The position numbers were made by a program, and so were the translations under genes. DNA of 64,000 bases from Oscillospiraceae bacterium (GTDB lineage: Bacteria > Bacillota > Clostridia > Oscillospirales > Acutalibacteraceae). Of this stretch, positions 34,787 through 43,111 are shown in pieces. The stretch spans positions 32,031 through 96,030 of the forward strand of contig SVPY01000007.1 of assembly GCA_015065615.1 (NCBI GenBank). The letters are read 5' to 3'. A model generated the notes under the pieces. That model saw only the letters and a list, made by a program, of their open reading frames with translations. It was not told where the DNA came from and did no database searches. Positions within the stretch are counted from its first letter, which is position 1. Every line of letters starts with the position of its first letter.

Positions 34787-34927
34787 TTGAAACTTAAACG
34801 ATTATCAAGAAAGCATGATGATAAACCGAAAAGGATTATTAAAATAATTCCTTTTCGCCATAGAACTTATTACGGCTCAGAACAAGTTCTTCCCGATAAG
34901 TTCCGAAAGAAGGTGGTTTTGCAGTGA
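34787..34927 (+). CDS. 46-residue ORF repeating the start of the large terminase
   Basis: A TTG preceded by AAAGGCGGTGA opens a 46-codon frame beginning MKLKRLSRKHDDKPKRI. Its first nine residues equal those of the large terminase gene (MKLKRLSRK), and the first 29 bases differ at only about five positions. Its TGA overlaps the terminase GTG in a GTGA junction, so it can couple translation. It may be a small regulatory leader or the scar of a duplication or insertion at the terminase start. Expression is not proven. Confidence 0.45.
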   Translation: MKLKRLSRKHDDKPKRIIKIIPFRHRTYYGSEQVLPDKFRKKVVLQ

Positions 34928-36174
34928 AACTAAAACGTCTGTCAAGAAAGCAAATGATTACACTTACTTGGTGGTGCAGGAAAAGCAGAAACAGGAATAA
35001 GGATGCAATTATCTGCGACGGCGCCGTAAGAAGCGGCAAGACTTTGTGTATGGGTCTTTCCTTTGTGCTGTGGGCTTTCTACAGATTCAGAGGAATGAAT
35101 TTTGCAATATGCGGTAAGACCATAAGAAACGTGAAAAGAAATCTGGTTTTTGAGATAGTTCCCATATTAAAGGGGCTGGGCTTTACCTGCGAATTGAGAC
35201 ATTCCGAAAACCGACTCGATATAAGGATAGGAAGTAAAGTGAACAGATTTTACCTCTTCGGCGGTAAGGACGAAAGCTCGGCTTCCCTTATACAGGGTAT
35301 GACTTTAGCGGGAGTGCTTTTTGATGAGGCTGCCTTAATGCCCCGCTCCTTCGTAGAGCAGGCTTTGGCGCGATGCTCCGTAGAGGGCGCTAAATTTTGG
35401 TTTAACTGTAATCCCGAGCATCCCGGCCACTGGTTTTTTACGGAGTGGATCTCAAAAATAAACGAGAGGAACGCTCTGTACCTTCACTTTACAATGAGGG
35501 ATAACCCTTCCCTTACCAAAGAAACCATTGAAAGGTACAAAAATATGTTTTCGGGCACCTTCTACAAGCGATTCGTGGAGGGCAAGTGGGTAAAAGCGGA
35601 GGGTCTTATTTATCCGTTTATGAATGAAAATATGTTTTTCGACGTACCGCAGGCGCCTTTTGAAGATTTCGCGGTATCCGTAGACTACGGTACAGTGAAC
35701 CCCACGAGTATGGGTCTTTGGGGCAAAAAGGATAAGCGCTGGTACAGAATTGACGAATACTATTATTCTTCAAGAGAAAACGGCGTACAGCGTACCGACG
35801 AGGAGCATTATGCAGCTTTGGAAAAGCTTGTAAAGGATAAAAAAATCAGTTACATAGTTGTGGACCCTTCGGCGGCTTCCTTTATTACTCTCATTAAGAA
35901 AAAGGGGAAATATAAGGTTACAGCGGCGGAAAACAACGTGGTAAATGGAATCCGTCTTACAAGTTCAGCTCTAAAAGAAGGTAAAATACGCATTTGCAGA
36001 AACTGTTATTCAACCATTAAGGAGTTTGGGCTTTACTCCTGGCAGAACGACAACGCGAGGGATTTGCCTTTGAAGGAAAACGACCACGCTATGGACGATA
36101 TAAGGTATTTTACCGCCTCCATAAACGAAAAATCACCTTATGAAAACAGGATTTTTGCGGTTGTAAGAAGATAA
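34924..36174 (+). CDS. phage terminase large subunit
   Basis: TerL drives DNA into capsids and cuts it. The ATPase part has Walker A CDGAVRSGKTLCMG and Walker B with catalytic Glu in GVLFDEAALMP, followed by the coupling motif FWFNCNPEHPGHW. The C-terminal RNase H-like nuclease shows acidic residues in VSVDYGTVNPTSMG, YIVVDPSAAS and NDHAMDDIRYF. At 416 residues it is complete and all catalytic motifs are intact. The start is GTG, translationally coupled to the 46-residue frame. Confidence 0.94.
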   Translation: MKLKRLSRKQMITLTWWCRKSRNRNKDAIICDGAVRSGKTLCMGLSFVLWAFYRFRGMNFAICGKTIRNVKRNLVFEIVPILKGLGFTCELRHSENRLDIRIGSKVNRFYLFGGKDESSASLIQGMTLAGVLFDEAALMPRSFVEQALARCSVEGAKFWFNCNPEHPGHWFFTEWISKINERNALYLHFTMRDNPSLTKETIERYKNMFSGTFYKRFVEGKWVKAEGLIYPFMNENMFFDVPQAPFEDFAVSVDYGTVNPTSMGLWGKKDKRWYRIDEYYYSSRENGVQRTDEEHYAALEKLVKDKKISYIVVDPSAASFITLIKKKGKYKVTAAENNVVNGIRLTSSALKEGKIRICRNCYSTIKEFGLYSWQNDNARDLPLKENDHAMDDIRYFTASINEKSPYENRIFAVVRR

Positions 36175-36221
36175 GATAAGACGAATACTTTCAGTCTTAC
36201 GAAAGGAGAAAAGTAAATTTA

Positions 36222-37340
36222 ATGAATTTATTATTTAGAGAAAAGAAATCAAGAAAGGAGAAAGCAAAGGAAAATTCCTCGATAAGCGTACAGACGAGGG
36301 AGAGGGTGAAGTACGGGTTTAGCGCTAACTACACCGAAAATTCTCTTTACAAATCAATAAGAGAAAATATACCTCTTATTGACGTATGTATATTGAAGAT
36401 AAGAAGGCTTGTAGGACATTTTGAAGTAAAGTGCGAGGATGAAGAGACCGAAAGACTTCTGAATGAGTTTCTTGCAGGGATAAAGGTGGGTTTATCCGGC
36501 AGAGGAATAAGCGATTTTATCGGTAATTACCTTGAGCAGATGCTCACTTACGGCAGCGCAATAGGCGAAATTGCCGTTAAAGGCAGGGAAATAGCTGCTT
36601 TGTATAACGCGCCCCTTGATATAGTTAGCGTAAAGGAAGAAAAGCCGCTGGAGCTTAGCTACTTTGTGAGAAAAGGTTTTGAGGAAGTAAAATGCCCTTA
36701 CCCCGAGCTTATACTTTTTTCCGCTCTCAATCCCGAGCCCGGTGAAGTTTACGGCGTTTCGCTTTTAAGAGGCTTGCCTTTTATCAGTGAGATCCTTATG
36801 AAAATATATAAAACCATAGGAATCAACTGGGAGAGAGTAGGAAATATAAGGTTCGCGGTAAGCTTGAAGGATGACGATTCTGCCTTTGCCTCGGAAAGAG
36901 TGAAAAGCGTTGCTGAAGAATGGCAGAAGGCGATGCGCAGCAGCGAAGTTAACGATTTTATCTCTTTAGGTGAGATTTCCGTTAAAGCCATAGGCTCTGA
37001 TATCAACATTCCCGAAAGTCAGATTCCTGTAAGGCAGATGTTGGAGCAGATAGTGGCTAAAATGGGTCTGCCGCCCTTTCTTTTGGGTTTAAGCTGGTCA
37101 AGTACCGAAAGAATGAGCTCTCAGCAGGCAGATATTCTTACCAGTGAAATCGAATCTTACAGAATGTTGCTTTCTCCTGTTATTGACAGAATTATAAAAC
37201 TATGGATGCGCCTTGAAGGAAGAATGTGTCAGTATAGGCTTGAATGGAATGAGATTACCATGCAGGATGAAGTTGACCACGCTAAGGCAAAGCTTATGAA
37301 CGCTCAGGCGGATGAAATAGAAAGAAAATTTGAAAATTAA
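36222..37340 (+). CDS. phage portal protein
   Basis: The protein follows the large terminase as in nearly all tailed phages. Portal-like features are an N-terminal charged segment, LEQMLTYGSAIGEIAVKGRE and LSYFVRKGFEEVKCPYPELI, the stem-type helices VRQMLEQIVAKMGLPPFLLG, and SSQQADILTSEIESYRMLLS before the C-terminal crown helix. At 372 residues it is at the short end for portals. A portal forms the dodecameric ring through which DNA enters. The assignment uses pattern and position together. Confidence 0.85.
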   Translation: MNLLFREKKSRKEKAKENSSISVQTRERVKYGFSANYTENSLYKSIRENIPLIDVCILKIRRLVGHFEVKCEDEETERLLNEFLAGIKVGLSGRGISDFIGNYLEQMLTYGSAIGEIAVKGREIAALYNAPLDIVSVKEEKPLELSYFVRKGFEEVKCPYPELILFSALNPEPGEVYGVSLLRGLPFISEILMKIYKTIGINWERVGNIRFAVSLKDDDSAFASERVKSVAEEWQKAMRSSEVNDFISLGEISVKAIGSDINIPESQIPVRQMLEQIVAKMGLPPFLLGLSWSSTERMSSQQADILTSEIESYRMLLSPVIDRIIKLWMRLEGRMCQYRLEWNEITMQDEVDHAKAKLMNAQADEIERKFEN

Positions 37341-37449
37341 AGGAGAAAAGTTTGAAAATAAATTTCAAACCGAACTGATAATTTTGCGGCTTTGAAACTT
37401 TAAACGTTTCATTTCCTTACAAAAACCCGCAAATAATATATGAAAGGAA

Positions 37450-37469
37450 AGTTTTGTTTAAGCAAAACT
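37450..37469 (+). promoter_or_regulatory. hairpin between ribosome site and ATG of the protease gene
   Basis: AGTTTTG pairs perfectly with CAAAACT around a 6-nt loop. It sits between an AAAGGA ribosome site (37443-37448) and the ATG at 37470, which are otherwise 21 nt apart. Folding would bring them together. Confidence 0.45.
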
Positions 37470-38432
37470 ATGGTCATAAGTATGAAAATCAATAAAGAAA
37501 GCGCCGCTTCGGGTGTAAAGAATACTGCAACCGAAGAGGAATTGAAGCTTATAAATACCTATACAAGAAGAACTTTAAAAGAAGATGAAGTTTACGTGTT
37601 TTCCCTTACCCTCTGTGATAATGAGGTGGATAGGGACCACGAGGTGTTTTCGCTTAATGCCTTAAACACCCTTAAGGAACTTTTCGTAGGTAAAACGGGT
37701 ATTACCGACCACGATGCAAAAAGCAAAAACCAGACCGCCAGAATATTCAGCACCGAGCTTCAGATGCTTGACGGGGTGAATATTATAGGCGAAAGAAAAG
37801 CAAGACTTAACTGCAAAGCCTATATTCCCGTTACCGAATTTACAAAAGACGTGATTTCAAGAATTGAAAGCGGTATTTTAAAGGAGGTAAGCGTAGGCTG
37901 TAGTGTGAAAACCTCCCGCTGCAGTATTTGCGGTAAAGAAAACTGCAGCCATATTAAAGGCAGAAGCTACGGCGGAGAAACTTGTGTGAGAATTCTCGAT
38001 AACGCAGACGATGCCTATGAATTTTCCTTTGTTGCTGTGCCTGCTCAGCGAAATGCAGGTGTACATAAGAATTTTCTTAATAAGGAGGAAAGAAATTTGA
38101 CAGAAATATTTAAAAACTTAAAAGAGGGAGAAAGCATTACTCTCACTTACAATGAGGCTATGAATCTTAAAAAAGCCGCAAAGTGGGGCGAAAGCTACAG
38201 AAACTCTCTGGTTACGTCAGTAAAGAAAGCGTGTATGATGCTTCAGCCTGAAATGGACGGAGAGATTATGGAGGAGATGGCTTTATCTCTGGATATTGAG
38301 AAGCTTGTTTCCCTCAATAAGTATTACGAAAACGAGCTTGAAAGAAAGCTCCCTGTAAAAACTCAGCTTGCCGAAAATTTATTTAAATCAGCGGGCGAAG
38401 CAAATGCCGATGACGGCGAATTCAGAATTTAA
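37470..38432 (+). CDS. capsid maturation protease with zinc-knuckle insertion and scaffold-like tail
   Basis: Residues near the start of the fold (DEVYVFSLTLCDNEVDRDHE, then GKTGITDHDAKS with a candidate catalytic His, and KEVSVGCSV with the Ser) fit HK97-type prohead proteases. EFSFVAVPAQRNAGV closes the domain. A small CSICGKENCSHIKG insertion looks like a zinc knuckle. The remaining 120 residues are helical and acidic, like an internal scaffold delta-domain. The frame opens at an ATG at 37440 that lacks a ribosome site. The ATG at 37470 or 37482 is more likely, with a hairpin between the site and the start. Confidence 0.75.
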   Translation: MVISMKINKESAASGVKNTATEEELKLINTYTRRTLKEDEVYVFSLTLCDNEVDRDHEVFSLNALNTLKELFVGKTGITDHDAKSKNQTARIFSTELQMLDGVNIIGERKARLNCKAYIPVTEFTKDVISRIESGILKEVSVGCSVKTSRCSICGKENCSHIKGRSYGGETCVRILDNADDAYEFSFVAVPAQRNAGVHKNFLNKEERNLTEIFKNLKEGESITLTYNEAMNLKKAAKWGESYRNSLVTSVKKACMMLQPEMDGEIMEEMALSLDIEKLVSLNKYYENELERKLPVKTQLAENLFKSAGEANADDGEFRI

Positions 38433-38471
38433 GAAAAATATATTTTTAATAAAAGAAAGGAATTATAAATT

Positions 38472-39479
38472 ATGAATTACAAGAATATTAAACTCGAAAA
38501 AGGTATGTACGGTATCCCCGGTAAGAGCTTTACCGATATACTTGAAGAATTAGACCCTTCCAAAAATTACGCAGGCACTCCTCTTGAAAATTTGGATGCT
38601 TTCCAGCGTCAGCTTAAGAGATTCGACATTAAGGTGGCAGGTCCCGGCAGCGATAAGGTGGAAAAGTTCTATTCCTGCACAGAAAGTATGGCGCTTTTCC
38701 CCGAATACGTTGCAAGAGCGGTAAAGATGGGTATGGAAAACCAGAATAAGCTTTCCGACATCGTTGCTACCGTTACAAAGATCGATTCTATCGACTACAG
38801 AAGCGTAAGAAGTACTATGAGTGACGATGATTTAAAGCTCAATAACGTAAATGAGGGCTCACAGATTCCCGAAACAAATATCAGTACCTCTTCTAACCTT
38901 GTTACACTCAGAAAACGCGGCAGAATGCTCACCGCTTCTTATGAGGCTATCAGATTCCAGAAGCTTGACCTCTTTACCGCTGTTTTAAAGCAGATCGGCG
39001 CTCATATCGCGCAGTCTCAGATGCTGGATGCTGTTAACGTACTTTTAGAGGGTGACGGCAACGAAAATGCGATTGAGGTTACAAGCCTTTCCGCTGCTCC
39101 TGTTTATGCTGATATTATCACTCTTTGGGGCAAGCTCGTTCCCTATAACTTAAATACAATCCTTGCAGGTACAGAAGCTGTTAAGGCACTTATGCAGATG
39201 AATGAGTTTAAAGATTCCACAGCGGGTATGAATTTCCACGCTACCGGTAAGCTCTGCACACCTCTGGGCGCCAATATCGTACATATTCCTTCCATGCCTG
39301 CAGGTAAAATTATCGGTCTTGATAAGAACTGCGCTCTTGAAATGGTGCAGGCAGGCGATGTATTGACTGAATACGATAAGCTTATCGACCGCCAGATCGA
39401 GAGAGCCACAATCAGCACGATTGCAGGTTTCTCCAAGCTCTTTGACGGCGCATCTCACGCACTTGAATATACGGTTTAA
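38472..39479 (+). CDS. phage major capsid protein
   Basis: The protein is 335 residues, directly after the protease, with a strong AAAGGAATT ribosome site. Codon use is biased to optimal codons, as for an abundant structural protein. The pattern EFVARAV-like LFPEYVARAVKMGMENQNKL, DYRSVRSTMSDDDLKLNNVN, and TPLGANIVHIPSMPAGKIIG followed by LDKNCALEMVQAGDVLTEYD near the end fits the HK97 capsid fold used by Gram-positive contractile-tail phages. No frameshift is present. Confidence 0.85.
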   Translation: MNYKNIKLEKGMYGIPGKSFTDILEELDPSKNYAGTPLENLDAFQRQLKRFDIKVAGPGSDKVEKFYSCTESMALFPEYVARAVKMGMENQNKLSDIVATVTKIDSIDYRSVRSTMSDDDLKLNNVNEGSQIPETNISTSSNLVTLRKRGRMLTASYEAIRFQKLDLFTAVLKQIGAHIAQSQMLDAVNVLLEGDGNENAIEVTSLSAAPVYADIITLWGKLVPYNLNTILAGTEAVKALMQMNEFKDSTAGMNFHATGKLCTPLGANIVHIPSMPAGKIIGLDKNCALEMVQAGDVLTEYDKLIDRQIERATISTIAGFSKLFDGASHALEYTV

Positions 39480-39501
39480 TTAAATAACAGACCGCTTAGT
39501 T

Positions 39502-39533
39502 CCCCCGGCCCGCTTTTGCGGGCATAATGGGGG
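39502..39533 (+). terminator. GC-rich hairpin after the capsid gene
   Basis: An inner GCCCGC/GCGGGC stem lies within an outer CCCCC/GGGGG stem. There is no T-run, so it may be a partial terminator or mRNA-stabilising element that separates abundant capsid message from the connector genes. Confidence 0.6.
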
Positions 39534-39564
39534 TTAATAAATATCTTAAAGAGAGGAGCTTAGT

Positions 39565-39942
39565 ATGACCGATAAAAACGAATATATTTTACTCAGCAAA
39601 GAAACCTATGCGTCCCTTACGGGGGCAGAGCTCAGTGAAATTGAAGAGAACATACTGCTTATAAAACTGGATTCTGTTTTTAAAAAGCTGAAGGCTGATA
39701 TTTCGGATGACATTTTAAATGAATATAAGAGTCTTATTGCCTACACAGCGGCGTTGATGACTGCTCTGGATATCTGCCGCAAGGAGAAATCTATTTTTAT
39801 GAAGCCTGTAAAGATAGGCGATATCACCATGGAAAGGGCTGTGGGCAGCGAAGGTCTTGAAGCGATCATTAAGGCTAATTTCAGAGAAATGGCACCGATA
39901 CTTCAGGATAATAACTTTGTTTTTAAGATTGTGGAGGTATGA
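39565..39942 (+). CDS. head-tail connector-type protein
   Basis: This 125-residue mainly helical protein (YKSLIAYTAALMTALDICRK) lies right after the capsid gene, where phages usually place the gp6/gp15-like adaptor. The family was not recognised from the residues. The assignment is from position, size and helical character. It is followed after 1 nt by the next gene. Confidence 0.55.
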   Translation: MTDKNEYILLSKETYASLTGAELSEIEENILLIKLDSVFKKLKADISDDILNEYKSLIAYTAALMTALDICRKEKSIFMKPVKIGDITMERAVGSEGLEAIIKANFREMAPILQDNNFVFKIVEV

Positions 39943-39943
39943 A

Positions 39944-40258
39944 ATGAGGTATAAAACTGAGATAAATGAAATTTTATTCCGATACGCGGACTCCGTTTTA
40001 CTTAAAAATGAAGAAGGAGAAAAGGAGATAAGAGGCTTTTTATACAGGAAAACTACCCATCAGGAAAGTTATCTGTGGGCAAGCGGCGTAAGAGATAAGG
40101 ACTGTGAATTTACTTTGGTGGCAGATGAGCCAAATATCAGAACGGGCGACCTTATAAAATATAAGGAAAGGGAATTTGTTATCAGCGAAGTTTCACCCTT
40201 GTGTATAAGAGAGATCGACGCAGGAGTAACAGCCAAGGCTGTTTTAATTAAAACTTAA
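39944..40258 (+). CDS. head-completion/stopper-type protein
   Basis: The 104-residue beta-rich protein begins MRYKTEINEILFRYADSVLL and includes FVADEPNIRTGD-type strand turns (LVADEPNIRTGDLIKYKERE). This is typical of small head-closure proteins with a barrel in which a reagent-like interface, YKEREFVI, recurs. A GGAGG site lies 6 nt before the ATG at 39944. The frame is open further upstream, but inside the preceding gene. The role is inferred from position. Confidence 0.55.
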   Translation: MRYKTEINEILFRYADSVLLKNEEGEKEIRGFLYRKTTHQESYLWASGVRDKDCEFTLVADEPNIRTGDLIKYKEREFVISEVSPLCIREIDAGVTAKAVLIKT

Positions 40259-40274
40259 GAGAGGCGGCGGTAAA

Positions 40275-40934
40275 ATGAATCATTTAACTATACTTGAAGG
40301 TATTAAGGAAAGCTTAATTTCTTCTTTTCCTTTATATGACGTTCGCTTTTCTTTCTGCGAAGCGGATACGAACAGTTTATATCTTAAACCCTGCATAGTG
40401 CTTGACGGAGTGTACAGCGAAAAGGAAGAGGACAAAGAACTAAAAATTAAAGCTACTCTTTGCGTTTCAAGAGAAGGCGACCTTTTCAGCAGTGAGATTA
40501 CTGCGGTATTTGAATTTATAACAAATCTGGTAAAAACCAATTTCCCTTCGGTCTTATCCGTTTATTTAAGCGACGTGCAGAACATTGTATCGGGTAAATT
40601 TAAGAAAAGAGCTCTCGAAATTACAGTGGTACCCACTGAGATAAAGGAAAGTTATATAGGCGGTAAGTCTGTTTCTTTGCCTGAGCTTATTATTTATAAA
40701 GAATCGGAAAGCAAGCCTTTGTGGCAGATGTGCGATAAGGAGCCTGTTGCATACATAGGTAAAAAGAATTCTCTTGTGGGCAAAATCCAGAATTGCAGCA
40801 TAGAAAGAGAATTGTTGGAAGGTAAATTCGATATCGAATACGAAGGCAAAATTTTAAAGGGTTGTACTCTTATATATGCAAAGGGCGAAGAAAATATACA
40901 CGAAGCTAAATTTTATATAGGCAGCATAGAGTAA
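40275..40934 (+). CDS. tail-terminator/neck-type protein with extra C-terminal domain
   Basis: The first 130 residues (LTILEGIKESLISSFPLYDV, then LEITVVPTEIKESY) resemble tail-terminator or XkdJ-like neck proteins. The last 90 residues (VAYIGKKNSLVGKIQNCSIE, FDIEYEGKILKGCTLIYAKG) form an additional beta-rich domain that I do not recognise. It is the last gene before the baseplate set, at the point where a sheath gene would normally follow. The length of 219 exceeds that of usual terminators. Confidence 0.5.
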   Translation: MNHLTILEGIKESLISSFPLYDVRFSFCEADTNSLYLKPCIVLDGVYSEKEEDKELKIKATLCVSREGDLFSSEITAVFEFITNLVKTNFPSVLSVYLSDVQNIVSGKFKKRALEITVVPTEIKESYIGGKSVSLPELIIYKESESKPLWQMCDKEPVAYIGKKNSLVGKIQNCSIERELLEGKFDIEYEGKILKGCTLIYAKGEENIHEAKFYIGSIE

Positions 40935-40946
40935 GGGAGGCTGATT

Positions 40947-41024
40947 ATGGAAGAAAACAGAATCGATACGGAACAGCTTTCAAGAGAGCTTGAAAGAGAA
41001 AACCGCAGATATCCCGAAAAGTGA
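40947..41024 (+). CDS. 25-residue ORF at the missing-tail junction
   Basis: An AAGGGAGG site stands 7 nt before an ATG opening a 25-codon charged helix (MEENRIDTEQLSRELERENR, then RYPEK). The ribosome site is as good as those of the neighbours. It sits exactly where sheath, tube and tape-measure genes are normally found. It could be a functional mini-protein or the 5-prime end of a tail gene left after deletion. It was not recognised as any family. Confidence 0.55.
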   Translation: MEENRIDTEQLSRELERENRRYPEK

Positions 41025-41043
41025 GGTGATTGCTACGGATTTT

Positions 41044-41547
41044 ATGAAAATCAGATTCGGGAATTTTGAATGGGAGATTAATCCCAGCGAAGTGAAAGTG
41101 GAATACGAAAAGAAAATTGCGGAAGAGGTTAACGTAAATAAAAGTGCCCGTCTTATATCTTCGGGTATGAAATTAAGGCGGGTGGAAGGGAGAGGTACGT
41201 TTTTCGGTGAGAACAGTAAAGAAAAATATGAGGCTCTTGAAAAATTATTTTTAAAAGAAAAAGAAGATATTCTGGTTTTGCCCGGAAGCAAGCCTTTTAA
41301 AGCTGAATTTACTTTTTTAAGGCAGACGTATCCCGAGGGGAGCGAGTGCATAGGATATGAATTTGTATTTACCGAATGTGTAAAAAACGGGTATAAAAAT
41401 CCTAAGTATATAAAAAGCGCCCAAGACGAAAGCTTGTGGGATATAGCTTTCAGATTCAATCTGGATATAAATACCCTGGTTATGAAAAATCCCCATATAG
41501 AAAATATCAATTTTATAAAAGAAAACGAGGTGGTGTACCTTTGGTAA
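41044..41547 (+). CDS. LysM-containing baseplate hub protein (XkdP-like)
   Basis: The C-terminal 45 residues (SAQDESLWDIAFRFNLDINT, NPHIENINFIKENEVVYLW) form a LysM-type repeat as in XkdP of PBSX, the peptidoglycan-binding part of the hub. The N-terminal part (MKIRFGNFEWEINPSEVKVE, then GRGTFFGENSKEKYEALEKL) resembles the hub extension. Possible starts are the GTG at 41026 or the ATG at 41044. Starts further upstream run through the 25-residue frame. The stop overlaps the next gene. Confidence 0.75.
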   Translation: MKIRFGNFEWEINPSEVKVEYEKKIAEEVNVNKSARLISSGMKLRRVEGRGTFFGENSKEKYEALEKLFLKEKEDILVLPGSKPFKAEFTFLRQTYPEGSECIGYEFVFTECVKNGYKNPKYIKSAQDESLWDIAFRFNLDINTLVMKNPHIENINFIKENEVVYLW

Positions 41548-42440
41548 GAGAAGGAAACAGAATAAAGAGAAATAATATTTTGATTTACGCGGTTACTTTA
41601 AATGGTGATAAGCTGCTTTTAGGTGTGCCGGGTAAATTTACGCTTAAAAAAGATATAGGCGCCGCTTCGGTTATGAAGGCTTCTTTCAGAGTAAACAGCA
41701 AGCTTGAAAGACTTATTTCCGTTACTGCGGAATGTGACGGCGAAGTTATCTTTAAAGGTATACCCGACGAAGAGATTTACAAAAGAACTCACCGCGGAAT
41801 TTATCTCGAGCTGGTTGCAAGATGTAACATCGCTATGCTTCTGGATAACGAGGTTATGCCTCAGGAGATAAAAAATCCCACTCTGAGCTTTTTCAGCCGT
41901 AAATTTTTAGAGCCTTACGGTTTTTACATAAAATCTGATTACAAAAAAGGCTACGGCGAAATAAAAGTAAAAAAAGGCGCTTCGGTTTTAGGTGTGATGA
42001 ACGGCTTTTTCAGCTCCGTATATAAAACTTCTCCCGTAATTAAGGAAAACGGCAGGGTATATCTTTTAAATGAGTACGTGCCGAATGAAATTTACGCCGA
42101 TGAAAAAAAGCTTATAAAAGCGGAATTCACAAGGAACAACTACAGTATAGTTTCGGAGTACGTTTTGCCCGATTCGGTTACCGGAGCGTATAATGTAAGC
42201 CTTAAAAATACTTACCATACGGGAATTACAAGAAAAAAGTACCGCGAAGCTATGGATGAAACGGAATTCAATATCTATAATGACGTAAAGCTGACATTTG
42301 AGGGCTTTTTAAAGGCGGAGCTTTATGACATTATTGAGTGCATGGATGAAAGAGGTATGATTGAAAGCATACTTTACGAGAGAGATCCCACCGGGGATAA
42401 AACTACCGTTTTATTTAAATCCAAAGATACGGGCGTTTAA
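41541..42440 (+). CDS. baseplate hub protein (gpD/XkdQ-like)
   Basis: This 300-residue protein starts at a TTG overlapping the end of the LysM gene, with a GAGG site 10 nt upstream. Segments such as LEFYKRTHRG-like DEEIYKRTHRGIYLELVARC and VKKGASVLGVMNGFFSSVYK resemble late-control gpD or XkdQ hub proteins, as do KYREAMDETEFNIYNDVKLT and ILYERDPTGDKTTVLFKS. They carry the spike in contractile tails. No lysozyme domain is fused. Confidence 0.7.
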   Translation: MVREGNRIKRNNILIYAVTLNGDKLLLGVPGKFTLKKDIGAASVMKASFRVNSKLERLISVTAECDGEVIFKGIPDEEIYKRTHRGIYLELVARCNIAMLLDNEVMPQEIKNPTLSFFSRKFLEPYGFYIKSDYKKGYGEIKVKKGASVLGVMNGFFSSVYKTSPVIKENGRVYLLNEYVPNEIYADEKKLIKAEFTRNNYSIVSEYVLPDSVTGAYNVSLKNTYHTGITRKKYREAMDETEFNIYNDVKLTFEGFLKAELYDIIECMDERGMIESILYERDPTGDKTTVLFKSKDTGV

Positions 42441-42451
42441 GGAGGCATTTT

Positions 42452-42766
42452 ATGTGGTTATCCGATAAACTGAAAAGCGAAGAAAAGAAGAGTATAACGT
42501 CCCATAAAATTTTGCAAAGCGGAAATAAGCCTGTAGTTAACTTGAAGGGTAAAGTGAATGCCGTTCTGCCCTTCGGCGTATATTCTTTACCCTCTAAAGA
42601 TACCGAGGTTGTTTGTATGGAGGAAAATATTTTGGGTACTGTGAATTTACCCGAAAATATTCCTCTTTTAGAGGCAGGCGAAGTGTGCCTTTACAGCAAG
42701 GGCGGATATATACTTCTGAAAAATAACGGCGAAGTAATTATAAACGGAAAAACACTGGGGCTTTAA
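42452..42766 (+). CDS. baseplate spike (Mu gp45/gpV-like) protein
   Basis: The 104-residue protein has an OB-like start and an end typical of spikes: VCLYSKGGYILLKNNGEVII then NGKTLG. This glycine-containing beta-helix repeat is the hallmark of the central spike that pierces membranes. The shortness suggests a minimal spike without a long helix tip. A strong AAGGAGG site for the next gene overlaps its 3-prime end. Confidence 0.75.
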   Translation: MWLSDKLKSEEKKSITSHKILQSGNKPVVNLKGKVNAVLPFGVYSLPSKDTEVVCMEENILGTVNLPENIPLLEAGEVCLYSKGGYILLKNNGEVIINGKTLGL

Positions 42767-42778
42767 GGAGGTTAGAAT

Positions 42779-43093
42779 TTGGATATTAAAGTTGAAAATA
42801 AAGATACGGTTACTCAAAGCAGCGGCTATTTAAAAAGAATAGAGGGCATAGACGAGTACCTTCAAAGAGCGTACATCAGTTTTATTGCCGTAAAAGAAGG
42901 CTTTTGCTACCAGAGAAGCCTCGGTTCGCTGAAAAACCTGAAGGAGATAGATAATATAGATACGCTTATAAAGGAGGCGCAGAGCGCTTTGTGCGATACT
43001 CCCGAAATCGAAATAATAAAGGCGGTAAAAGAGGGAGAAACGGTTACTTTTACGCTTAAAACACCTCTCGGCACAGGAGAAATTAAAATATAA
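42779..43093 (+). CDS. gp25/gpW-like baseplate wedge protein
   Basis: The 104-residue protein starts at TTG with an AAGGAGG site 7 nt before it. The pattern DEYLQRAYISFIAVKEGFCY followed by QRSLGS, then EIEIIKAVKEGETVTFTLKT is that of gp25/gpW-like wedge proteins (compare XkdS), with the GFxYxxxxGS element. It is placed directly before the gpJ homologue, as in other contractile tails. Confidence 0.72.
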   Translation: MDIKVENKDTVTQSSGYLKRIEGIDEYLQRAYISFIAVKEGFCYQRSLGSLKNLKEIDNIDTLIKEAQSALCDTPEIEIIKAVKEGETVTFTLKTPLGTGEIKI

Positions 43094-43111
43094 TAAAAAG
43101 GAGACTTAAAA

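Noticed and set aside
40990..41043. Longer N-terminus of the LysM hub protein
   Set aside because: The extra codons overlap the 25-codon ORF in another frame and have no ribosome site. The GTG at 41026 or ATG at 41044 fits better.
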